Shown piece by piece: positions 1 to 6,128 of a DNA stretch of 7,320 nt. Location of the stretch: the NCBI GenBank assembly GCA_007132595.1, contig SLOH01000174.1:1-7320 (forward strand). Reading direction: 5' to 3'. Under the pieces are notes generated by a model. It was not told where the DNA came from and did no database searches. It saw only the letters and a list, made by a program, of their open reading frames with translations. This DNA comes from Waddliaceae bacterium. GTDB lineage: Bacteria; Chlamydiota; Chlamydiia; Chlamydiales; SLOH01. Positions within the stretch are counted from its first letter, which is position 1. Every line of letters starts with the position of its first letter. A program made the translations under genes and the position numbers.

Positions 1-993
1 CCGTCAAACCAGTACATCCTTGGAAAAGCCTCTGATATTCTTTCGAGGTATCATAAAAGAGTTGGCGATTTTGAGCTTTACGTCGACCCGGAAAAGGGAG
101 ATCCTTTTTTCTACACCGCAGCAGGATCTAAACATCTGATCGTTGCACTTGTGTATGCGATTGTCACAGCAGAGCCTGAAAAGTCATTTGTCTTTGTAGA
201 AAAAGCGCCCTTTTACTCCGGACACCCAAACGCAGTAGAGGGGATTTTCCCCTATCCGAATGCGAGATTTATCGCATTCCACGATCCATCAGAGATTGTG
301 ATAGAGCCAGATGAGGTGCTTGTGGAGTTTGTAACCTCGCCAAACAATCCCAATGGAGAGTTTAGAGAGCCCTTGACAGATGCTAAAATTGTCATTGCCG
401 ACTTTGTGTTTGCCTCTTCTGCTTTCGGAAGCGATGGTTTTGGCTATCGCGATCGGAACATCGAGTGGATCAGAAAGGCAAGAAAAGAGGGGAGGCATAT
501 CTTTAGCTTTAACTCTGCTTCAAAGCAATTCGGGATGACAGGATCTCGCTGTGGCTATCTTTGGTACCCGATGGAGGATCCTTATGCGGTATTAATTTTC
601 AAACCATTCTATCATTTTATCTCCTCCACAACCGTTGCGGGTAGCTCTGTCGGGCTTGCGCATTTTTTGAATTTGATCGAGCGACTGATCTCTATGCCGG
701 ATAATGGGGAAACCATCCGTCAAGAGGCGCACGCGATTCTTTTTGAAAGGCATCACGCTTTATCAAACGCATTGACTCAGAGATACCCGGAGGCGAGCAT
801 CTACAGTATCCCTGGTAGCCCGACGTTCTTTGCGAAGCTTCCGGTAGAAGATGGCTATACTTTTTTGCTTGAGGACTTAGAGGTTTCCGTTAATAGCGGC
901 GATGCGATGGGAGAATGTCGCAGCTGTATTCGCATTAACTTATGTGGGCAAACAGACGCTTTTTTAAAGCTGCTTGATCGCCTCAAAAGGTAA
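1..993 (+). CDS. Alliinase/tryptophan-aminotransferase-like PLP enzyme, 5'-truncated
   Basis: The reading frame is open from base 1 to the TAA at 991-993, so the gene begins left of the window; 330 residues are visible. Alliinase-like features (numbering from the first visible residue): a glycine-containing segment near 42-55 resembling the family's GS-x-x-L-I-x-ALVYA, then KAPFYSGHP (about 68-76), which matches the family's APYYSSYP, then VTSPNNPNG (111-119) with the PLP-contacting Asn, Asp134 for the pyridine nitrogen, the PLP lysine Lys175 in SASKQFGMTGSR, and Arg311 in CIRINLCG for the substrate carboxylate. Family members are C-S lyases or amino acid aminotransferases, probably cytosolic here; the substrate cannot be read from sequence. 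About 60-100 N-terminal residues are probably missing. Oddity: the residue three after Asp134 is Phe137, where the fold usually has a Tyr that hydrogen-bonds PLP. It could be an aminotransferase or a lyase; the fold is secure, the reaction is not. Confidence 0.85.
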   Translation, partial: PSNQYILGKASDILSRYHKRVGDFELYVDPEKGDPFFYTAAGSKHLIVALVYAIVTAEPEKSFVFVEKAPFYSGHPNAVEGIFPYPNARFIAFHDPSEIVIEPDEVLVEFVTSPNNPNGEFREPLTDAKIVIADFVFASSAFGSDGFGYRDRNIEWIRKARKEGRHIFSFNSASKQFGMTGSRCGYLWYPMEDPYAVLIFKPFYHFISSTTVAGSSVGLAHFLNLIERLISMPDNGETIRQEAHAILFERHHALSNALTQRYPEASIYSIPGSPTFFAKLPVEDGYTFLLEDLEVSVNSGDAMGECRSCIRINLCGQTDAFLKLLDRLKR

Positions 994-1359
994 TTAACCT
1001 GGGAGATAACTCTCTTTGATTAACTCTTTAGGTGTGATCAGCACATATTTTTTAGACTTAACAGCTGAAAAAAGCTCATCTTCGGTCTCTAGAGAGTTGG
1101 AGTTGATAAACGCCTCTTTTTGTTTGTATTGATCGAGGAATTTAAGGAATCGGTAGATTAAACTCTGCGAGGGTGTTTGCTTGTAAAAGATTAAAACCAT
1201 GTCGCAAGGCGCGTATTTTTCAACGGTCTTACTTTCAATGTCTATGCTAAAGAGCGAGCGTTGGTGCAGTTTTTGTAGAAGGTCGTAGGAGAGCGTTTCG
1301 TGTAGATAGATTTCATCAATTCCAAATTTTTCCTGGATGTAGTTATCTGACAAGGACAT
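994..1359 (-). CDS. Hypothetical protein, 121 aa
   Basis: I do not recognise this family. The ATG at 1357-1359 is preceded by a good ribosome binding site (AGAAGAGG on the minus strand, 1366-1373, about six bases away), and the TAA at 994-996 directly abuts the stop codon of the convergent PLP-enzyme gene. The product has no signal peptide, no membrane segment and one Cys (residue 53). It is a soluble-looking, mixed-charge alpha/beta protein: a helix-prone N-terminal half (about 8-35), a hydrophobic strand-like MVLIFY (about 54-59), a helix around 65-82 rich in Leu/Phe/Lys/Gln, and a C-terminal YVLITPKELI strand-helix pattern (about 105-114). Codon use looks like its neighbours. The clean ribosome site, spacing and plausible promoter make it a real gene; no function is proposed. 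Confidence 0.75.
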   Translation of the reverse strand: MSLSDNYIQEKFGIDEIYLHETLSYDLLQKLHQRSLFSIDIESKTVEKYAPCDMVLIFYKQTPSQSLIYRFLKFLDQYKQKEAFINSNSLETEDELFSAVKSKKYVLITPKELIKESYLPG

Positions 1360-1391
1360 TTTAAACCTCTTCTCTAGTAAAAACGCACCAG

Positions 1392-1425
1392 AGTATAGTC
1401 AAAGGCGCGATTTGTTTAAACAAAT
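1392..1425 (-). promoter_or_regulatory. Candidate promoter overlapping a 16-bp palindrome, upstream of the 121-aa gene
   Basis: On the minus strand, TATACT (1392-1397, five of six matches to a sigma70 -10) lies 17 bases from TTTAAA (1415-1420, four of six matches to a -35). The -35 sits inside a perfect 16-bp palindrome, ATTTGTTTAAACAAAT (1410-1425). The predicted start near 1385 gives a leader of about 25 bases that contains the ribosome site. A palindrome over the -35 is where a repressor dimer would bind. It is also just past the stop codon of the upstream amidase gene (1427), so readthrough from that gene is an alternative. Promoter and operator are inferred; the palindrome itself is plain. 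Confidence 0.4.
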
Positions 1426-1426
1426 A

Positions 1427-2521
1427 CTAAAAAAGGGGTCGAGGTTTTAAAGATTCCGAAACATTGAAGGTGGTATTTTCTCCTGTAGTTGGTGCGCTTT
1501 TGATTGTTTCGGCATTGAGGTTAAAGTCTTTAAGCGCAATCCACTTGATTGTTTGGTCGTCGTAGGACTTGAAATAATAACGAAGCCGATTGGGATCCTT
1601 GACAGATGTGAGAAGGGTAGAGTCTGTTTCAAATCCGCCACTTGCTTTTTGTCTGACCGCTCCAACCGGAATATCAAACTGATTGAGTATGTGAAAAGTC
1701 TGTCCGACTACACTTTCCACATCTTTTGCTGCAATTGCAGTTGAGGAGAAGATCGCCGCGCGTACAAATCGAGATGGAGGAGTGAAATCCCCGGGAAGGC
1801 CCACCATCCCCGACCCTTGACCAAACGGAGCCAAACGAACATCTCTTAGGGTGATCGGCTTTGCGTTGAAGGAGGTTAGATTAATAAAATTGCGTAGGTT
1901 TTCCAGGTGCCAGTCAAAAGTTGGAGAGTTGGTAAAGACACCAATCTTATTGTCGTATGTGACAAGATGACCATCAACAGGTTCAATAACCAACGCATTT
2001 CCTTGTTTGTCATAGACGATGTAGTGAAAGGGAGGAGGGGTTGCGCCCCAATCAGCCAGAACAGTTGGCGCTATAACGATAGATTTTAATGCCTCTTTGA
2101 CCTCTTCTAGAGACGCAAACTGAGTCAAGACCCAGTTGGGAAACTCAACAGGAGATATCGCTTTTGACTGATTCCCGCTGTCTACCGCGGTGTATCCGGC
2201 AAATCCGGGAAAATAAAATGCCGCGCACGCAAGGCCCTCTTCATTGACTCCGTCCATTAAGACTTGATCTTTAAAGCAGTAGATACCGGCTGCCGCGTAT
2301 TTCGATGTGTACTTGAGGCCTTCTCCTGCCGGAGTCTTTCCGATAAATGTGAAGTGTCTGGGAATTACGCAGACAGACATCTCGATGTTAGTGCCAAACT
2401 CAACCGTTCTTCCATTGACGGACGAGCCGTCTTTCCCAGTCATTCGAATCCCGGTGCATCCGTTGAGATGGCAGACTGACATAGTAAAAATGGCGATAAA
2501 AATTTGAAAAAACTTGCGCAT
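1427..2521 (-). CDS. Exported choloylglycine hydrolase/penicillin V acylase family amidase (Ntn hydrolase)
   Basis: The family hydrolyses linear amide bonds (bile-salt conjugates, penicillin V, N-acyl homoserine lactones) using an N-terminal Cys freed by processing. An N-terminal basic-hydrophobic segment (residues 1-21) precedes Cys22, which starts the family motif CTGIRMTGKDG. Other conserved positions: Arg38 in GRTVEF (16 residues after Cys22, as in bile salt hydrolases), Asn93 in GVNEEGL, Asn198 in TNSPTFDW, and Arg251/Arg254 in SRFVRA. The residue normally Asp after the first Arg is Glu41, which is a conservative change. The length of 364 aa (343 mature) fits Gram-negative members, which are exported to the periplasm. 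The start is supported by AAGGAG (2529-2534) seven bases upstream. LNGC just before Cys22 also resembles a lipobox, so lipidation of the same Cys would conflict with catalysis. Substrate unknown; family assignment strong. Confidence 0.93.
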   Translation of the reverse strand: MRKFFQIFIAIFTMSVCHLNGCTGIRMTGKDGSSVNGRTVEFGTNIEMSVCVIPRHFTFIGKTPAGEGLKYTSKYAAAGIYCFKDQVLMDGVNEEGLACAAFYFPGFAGYTAVDSGNQSKAISPVEFPNWVLTQFASLEEVKEALKSIVIAPTVLADWGATPPPFHYIVYDKQGNALVIEPVDGHLVTYDNKIGVFTNSPTFDWHLENLRNFINLTSFNAKPITLRDVRLAPFGQGSGMVGLPGDFTPPSRFVRAAIFSSTAIAAKDVESVVGQTFHILNQFDIPVGAVRQKASGGFETDSTLLTSVKDPNRLRYYFKSYDDQTIKWIALKDFNLNAETIKSAPTTGENTTFNVSESLKPRPLF

Positions 2522-2544
2522 ATTAAATCTCCTTATTAAACATT

Positions 2545-2573
2545 CTTATAGAAATTAATTTCACTTATGGCAA
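2545..2573 (-). promoter_or_regulatory. Sigma70-type promoter of the amidase gene with a palindrome in its spacer
   Basis: On the minus strand TTGCCA (2568-2573, five of six) and TATAAG (2545-2550, five of six) are separated by exactly 17 bases, which predicts a start near 2538 and a leader of about 17 bases that includes the ribosome site. The 12-bp palindrome GAAATTAATTTC (2551-2562) fills the spacer next to the -10, a position where a bound protein would block or remodel polymerase. The promoter is a consensus-based inference and its spacing and matches are good. Confidence 0.6.
2551..2562. repeat. Palindrome GAAATTAATTTC, copy 1 of the AAATTAATTT core
   Basis: This is a perfect 12-bp inverted repeat in the divergent intergenic region. 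Its inner ten bases (2552-2561) recur inside the longer palindrome at 2640-2655. The two centres are 91 bp apart, and each copy lies before one of the two divergent genes. AT-rich palindromes arise easily by chance, so an operator role is a hypothesis. Confidence 0.4.
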
Positions 2574-2639
2574 CAAAATTCTTTGTCTTCAGTTCGTAAA
2601 TTTATATTTAGCTATTTTTATTCATCTTGGTTGTTGCAA

Positions 2640-2655
2640 CTAAAATTAATTTTAG
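2640..2655. repeat. 16-bp palindrome CTAAAATTAATTTTAG, copy 2 of the AAATTAATTT core
   Basis: This is a perfect 16-bp inverted repeat 43 bases upstream of the small membrane-protein gene. It overlaps a possible -10, TAAAAT (2641-2646, five of six), although no convincing -35 stands 16-18 bases before it. An eight-base palindrome, GTTGCAAC (2633-2640), adjoins it. GCAACTAAAATT (2636-2647) is also echoed at 2570-2580 as GCAACAAAATT, so the two halves of the intergenic region contain related sequence in direct orientation. A shared operator for both divergent genes is possible. Confidence 0.4.
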
Positions 2656-2698
2656 CAATAAGGAATTTAAAGTACTCAAGACAAGGGAGTGTATACTT

Positions 2699-2902
2699 AT
2701 GGGTAAAATTTTTGGATTAACATTGATAGCAGTTGGTTTAGTCTGTTTGGGCTTTGGAATTAACGCGGCCACATCACCTACTGAAGAGGTCGTCGAGGCA
2801 GTTTCCGGTCGCTACACTGAAAATACGATGATCTATATCATCGGAGGCATCGCAATGGTTGTCGGCGGGGCCGGACTACTGCTGATGAGATCTAAAAAGT
2901 AG
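2699..2902 (+). CDS. Small two-helix membrane protein, DUF3185-like
   Basis: The ATG at 2699 is chosen because AGGGAG (2684-2689) lies nine bases upstream. A longer open frame from 2627 has no ribosome site, and its extra 24 residues are polar and unlike the family. The 67-aa product has two membrane helices (about residues 4-24 and 45-62) joined by a polar loop, and ends in a basic RSKK tail. The pattern GKIFGLTLIAVGLVCLGFGIN, then a loop with SGRYTENTMIYIIGG, then a glycine-rich second helix matches DUF3185, a family of about 65-70-residue inner-membrane proteins of unknown function. Positive charges at both ends suggest both termini face the cytoplasm. It is divergent from the amidase gene and converges on the phytochrome gene nine bases away. 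Family recalled from pattern, not searched. Confidence 0.8.
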   Translation: MGKIFGLTLIAVGLVCLGFGINAATSPTEEVVEAVSGRYTENTMIYIIGGIAMVVGGAGLLLMRSKK

Positions 2903-2913
2903 GGAACCTCTTT
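2896..2913. terminator. Weak hairpin between convergent genes, possible bidirectional terminator
   Basis: AAAG-T-AGG, loop GAA, then CCTCTTT (2896-2913) can form a seven-pair stem with one bulged base, spanning the stop codons of the membrane-protein and phytochrome genes. On the minus strand the stem runs into a short U tract; on the plus strand the tract is part of the stem. It is short and AU-rich, so it is a poor terminator by itself, but no better candidate exists between the genes. Confidence 0.25.
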
Positions 2914-5536
2914 AAATATCGACTTCAAAGTAAAATGAAGCCCCGCCTTCAGGTAGATTCTTGAAGCCAAGCTTCCCGTTGTATGCGTTAATGATCTGGC
3001 GGCAGATGGTGAGACCAAGGCCGTGTGTTTCTTCATCTGCTCCCTGAGAGACCTTCTTGATGGGCTGTTTGAACACTGTTTCCTTGCTTTTTTCCGGTAT
3101 GCCGGACCCTTGGTCGCAAACCTCAAACCTTAAGTTTGTGGGGGTTGTGCGGCAAAAGACTTTGATGACAGAGTCTTGAGGAGAAAACTTGATGGCATTG
3201 CTTAGAAAGTTGTCCATGACCTGCTTGATCTTGATTCTGTCTATGGAACAAATCGGACGCTCAAGGTTTACTTCGAGCAGAATTTCGACATTTTTCTCCG
3301 TAGCGAGAAGTTTATGAAAGTCACAAACCTCCTGAACCAGACTTTTTATATCGACCTCATCTTTGTTGATTTGAAATTGTCCGGAATCAATGAGATTGTC
3401 GTTGAGAATATCATTGAGCAAATCAAGCATACCCTTTGCCTGTCTTGAAATGAGGTCGATCATTTTACTTGCGGACTCTTTCTCATCGTTTTTTTGCGCA
3501 TGGTCTAAAATCGATCCGGCCATTAAAATCGATGAGATGGGGTTGCGTAGGTCGTGCGCGGCCATGCGGATAAATTTATCTTTGACTGCGATGAGTTCGC
3601 TCAATTGTTGATTGGTTGTGTGCAGTTCATTCACCTTTTCAGCTAACTGTTCCTGCACGTTCTTAATTTCTGTAATATCGGTTGTGATCCCAAAGAACTT
3701 GTTGTCTTTTTCTCCGGGCAAGCTAAAAGGACTCATCATAATGAGTATCGTTTTACCCCCTAAGACAACTTCCGAAGAGTTGACTTCATTTGCTGCAATG
3801 CTCCGTTTGATACTGCCAATGTTTGAGTCTGTCACCATTTGAAGAAGCGAGGGAAAGGGAGCTTTTTCATCCTGACTGGTACTGATCTCAAGAAGGTTTT
3901 TCAATGGCTTATTCATCCACTCAACTGCGCCCATCTCGTTTAGTATGAAGATACCCTCAGACGCATAATCAGCTGCCATTTGCACCTTGAATAGTTCAGA
4001 CTCAGCCACCATTTTCTTTGTGTAATAGATGGATAGAAATGACAGATTCATTTCTTTGTTGAGTTGCGAAATAGCCTCCAGTTCACGTGCCCTCCATCTT
4101 TTTGAGCGCCCCTTGATCTCTTCACGCCACAGTTCAAAGGATTTTCTCGGTTTAAATTCACTTGGATTTTCCGGAGTGGTGTCGAGTTTTTGTGGGTTAC
4201 CTGCCCACTTAATAGTACTTGGAAATTCGGGGCGGAACCAAAGACAGTAATTCGATGACTCACTTCCCATTGAGGCTGAAATCATTCCGCTTGCAATCTC
4301 TTTGTATTTTGCTGCCTCCGGGATAATTTCAGAGAGAGAGTCGGTGTGGAAGATGCGGTCCTTTTGATTTTGATCCAGCCACTTGATCAGATGCTTAATT
4401 TCCTTGTCTCCAGGAGTGAGTCCCTTCTTTGTCAGCTTTCCTTCAAAATTCATGGCGGCCCCTTCGGCATTGGCAATCGCTAGAACAGCATCGGCATGCA
4501 AGAGAAAGTCTTCGTGTATGTCTATATTCTTATGACCCATAACTTCGATTGCTTCAGATAGCGCATCGTATTGCTTTTTAGCTATTGTGAATTCTTTTAG
4601 ACCATGTGAGGCGCATGCGTCGCTCAATAGACACGAGAAGTGGGTAAGAGCTAGCAAGTGATCTCGAGAAAGAAATTTAGGCTCTCTGTTGTGGCATGAG
4701 ATCAATCCCCATAACTTTCCCCGAACCCGGATTCCGTATGAAATCGAGGTTCTGATGTGCATGTGATTGATATAGTCGCGATGTACGGGGACGACTCCTT
4801 TGAGAATGGAAAATGACAAGTCGAGCGGCTTTTTTGTTAGCGGGTTTACGCTTGGGACAATTGAGACAGGGTCTTGCTGGCTGTCATAGATGTAGCGCAA
4901 GGGATTTTTCAAATAGAGCTGTCTGACTGGCTTTGGGATATCGGATTTTGGAAAGTGAAAATTCAAGTAATCTTCCATTTCAGTCTCTCTTGCCTCGGCG
5001 ATCACCGTTCCGCTTCCGTCATCCAGGAATTGATAGATCAAAACCTTATCAAACCCGAGTGTTTTTTTGATTTTCTCGGTAAATAGTTGGCAAGTTTGAG
5101 CAAATGTCCTCAACTGATCTGACCGATTGGTGAGAGATAAAATTTGACTGGAAAACTCTTGAAAATCGATTGGGTGGCAATCTTCTGGAAAAGGCATAAA
5201 TTCGAGAATAATGAAGGAGCCTTTATCTTGAATGTGCAGATCGTAATTGTGCTTTTGGTTTGTGTGTGATTGAGTCGTTTCTTGATGACGGTCTATTTTG
5301 GAAAGATACTTTTTAATGTCGTCGACAATCTCTCTCTCGGGAATGTCATCCAATGTTTTATTAATGACCTGCTGGGCATCGACGCCGATCCATGCTGCGA
5401 CATTTTCACTGGCCTGGAGGACTTTCAATTCCCTGTCTATGACAAGCAGATAGCCAAACGGCTGAATGTAGTCGATGTGGCATACCTCGACTTGATCGCA
5501 CAGACGTTCTCTTTCTTCAGCGGATAACTTGTCCAT
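2912..5536 (-). CDS. bphP: Bacteriophytochrome histidine kinase (PAS-GAF-PHY-PAS-HisKA-HATPase)
   Basis: This is a red/far-red photosensor kinase, 874 aa, probably cytosolic (no membrane segments). Order: PAS_2 (about 20-115), GAF (about 140-310), PHY (about 330-510), a second PAS (about 517-622), a coiled coil (622-655), HisKA with phosphoacceptor His661 in AAHDLRNP, then HATPase (N-box Asn780, G1 DQGSGIP 808-814, G2 HGLGL 838-842). Chromophore pocket, numbered against Deinococcus BphP: biliverdin Cys13 (Cys24), Tyr168 (Tyr176), Asp199 in PKSDIP (Asp207), Arg214 (Arg222), His252 (His260), Tyr255 (Tyr263), Ser264/Ser266 and His282 (His290). The PHY tongue keeps WAGNP (444-448) and PRKSF (463-467). 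Departures: Lys246 stands where Arg254 is usual, and the attachment motif is altered and has a second Cys19. There is no receiver domain. Its start overlaps the heme oxygenase gene by 20 bases with only a weak ribosome site, which suggests translational coupling. Confidence 0.96.
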   Translation of the reverse strand: MDKLSAEERERLCDQVEVCHIDYIQPFGYLLVIDRELKVLQASENVAAWIGVDAQQVINKTLDDIPEREIVDDIKKYLSKIDRHQETTQSHTNQKHNYDLHIQDKGSFIILEFMPFPEDCHPIDFQEFSSQILSLTNRSDQLRTFAQTCQLFTEKIKKTLGFDKVLIYQFLDDGSGTVIAEARETEMEDYLNFHFPKSDIPKPVRQLYLKNPLRYIYDSQQDPVSIVPSVNPLTKKPLDLSFSILKGVVPVHRDYINHMHIRTSISYGIRVRGKLWGLISCHNREPKFLSRDHLLALTHFSCLLSDACASHGLKEFTIAKKQYDALSEAIEVMGHKNIDIHEDFLLHADAVLAIANAEGAAMNFEGKLTKKGLTPGDKEIKHLIKWLDQNQKDRIFHTDSLSEIIPEAAKYKEIASGMISASMGSESSNYCLWFRPEFPSTIKWAGNPQKLDTTPENPSEFKPRKSFELWREEIKGRSKRWRARELEAISQLNKEMNLSFLSIYYTKKMVAESELFKVQMAADYASEGIFILNEMGAVEWMNKPLKNLLEISTSQDEKAPFPSLLQMVTDSNIGSIKRSIAANEVNSSEVVLGGKTILIMMSPFSLPGEKDNKFFGITTDITEIKNVQEQLAEKVNELHTTNQQLSELIAVKDKFIRMAAHDLRNPISSILMAGSILDHAQKNDEKESASKMIDLISRQAKGMLDLLNDILNDNLIDSGQFQINKDEVDIKSLVQEVCDFHKLLATEKNVEILLEVNLERPICSIDRIKIKQVMDNFLSNAIKFSPQDSVIKVFCRTTPTNLRFEVCDQGSGIPEKSKETVFKQPIKKVSQGADEETHGLGLTICRQIINAYNGKLGFKNLPEGGASFYFEVDI
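5517..5536 (-). other. Overlap of the heme oxygenase stop and phytochrome start
   Basis: The TGA of the heme oxygenase (minus strand, 5517-5519) lies 15 bases downstream of the phytochrome ATG (5534-5536), so the two frames overlap by 20 bases. Upstream of that ATG there is only a short GAG-like match in CGAGCTATTC, too weak to be a strong ribosome site. Termination-reinitiation coupling would keep the two products in proportion. Inferred from arrangement. Confidence 0.6.
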
Positions 5537-6104
5537 CTTTGAATAGCTCGTTTATATTTTCAAAAGTTTGAATGGCAGCCTCTGTGCATATTTTCTTATC
5601 GCCTTCTGTGACAATTTTTGATTTGAGCATTTGGCAAAAATTTCTCCAGTTTACTGAGATTTTCTCCCCTTTGTCATAAAAGAAGGCGCCCCCTGCATTT
5701 TGATTGAGATTGAATTTTGCAACAAGGGATGGGTAGAGCATTTTTCTTCCGAGAGATGAGCCTTCTAAAACATAAAAACATCCCATAAGGGCAGGAAAGG
5801 AAAATGAGCGGGCATACGGGAGGATTGTGGGAGTCTTATCTAGTGGGACGCCAAAGTGGCTCAAGTCTTTTTCCAGCAGGGGAGCGCGACGCCTCTCTTC
5901 TGTCAATTCCGCATGAGATAGTTGTTTAAGTTTGTCCCAGTCGAGGTGAGATTCAAATGATGAGTAGAACGCGTAAAACTTTTCAAGTATTTGAATATAC
6001 TCACTGAGTGACAAATCCTCCGACAATCTTTTCAAGCATGAATTGTACTCTATTTCTCGATGTTGAGTGATTGTTTGCACTCTTAATTTCTGCAGTATAT
6101 CCAT
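5517..6104 (-). CDS. bphO: BphO-type heme oxygenase
   Basis: Oxidatively opens heme to biliverdin, CO and iron, supplying the phytochrome's chromophore; a cytosolic, reductant-dependent enzyme. The 195-aa length is usual for bacterial BphO. His15 in TQHREIE is the proximal heme ligand, after the family's LR-x-x-T start. MGCFYVLEGSSLGRKML (about 107-123) is the distal-helix signature, with Gly115 and Gly119 forming the GxxxG kink over the heme and Ser where HO-1 has Asp, as is common in BphO. Leading residues are typical of the family. The ATG is preceded by a G-rich ribosome site (6114-6121 on the minus strand) about nine bases away. It is the first gene of the two-gene operon, and its last 20 bases contain the phytochrome start. 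Confidence 0.94.
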   Translation of the reverse strand: MDILQKLRVQTITQHREIEYNSCLKRLSEDLSLSEYIQILEKFYAFYSSFESHLDWDKLKQLSHAELTEERRRAPLLEKDLSHFGVPLDKTPTILPYARSFSFPALMGCFYVLEGSSLGRKMLYPSLVAKFNLNQNAGGAFFYDKGEKISVNWRNFCQMLKSKIVTEGDKKICTEAAIQTFENINELFKDGQVIR

Positions 6105-6128
6105 GAAATAAAGTCCCCCCTAAAAGAC

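Noticed and set aside
151..993. GTG at 151 as the start of the PLP-enzyme gene
   Set aside because: The same frame is open to base 1, and the translated residues before 151 match the alliinase-family segment ahead of the active site, so the true start is outside the window.
1001..1017. GGGAGA-TAAC-TCTCTT hairpin as a terminator for the PLP-enzyme gene
   Set aside because: It depends on G-U pairs, lies inside the coding end of the convergent gene and has only a brief U run.
1410..1425. The palindrome as a terminator for the amidase gene
   Set aside because: The stem is almost all A-T and is followed by CGCGCC on the minus strand, not by a U tract.
1553..2507. Plus- and minus-strand open frames inside the amidase gene
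   Set aside because: All overlap the well-supported amidase reading frame and give no recognisable product.
2627..2698. A 24-residue N-terminal extension on the DUF3185-like protein
   Set aside because: The extension has no ribosome site, is polar and unlike the family, and overlaps the palindrome at 2640-2655. The ATG at 2699 has AGGGAG at good spacing.
4874..5527. Plus-strand open frames inside the phytochrome gene (4874-5086, 5270-5527 and others)
   Set aside because: They are antisense to a strongly conserved gene and show no recognisable domain or ribosome site.
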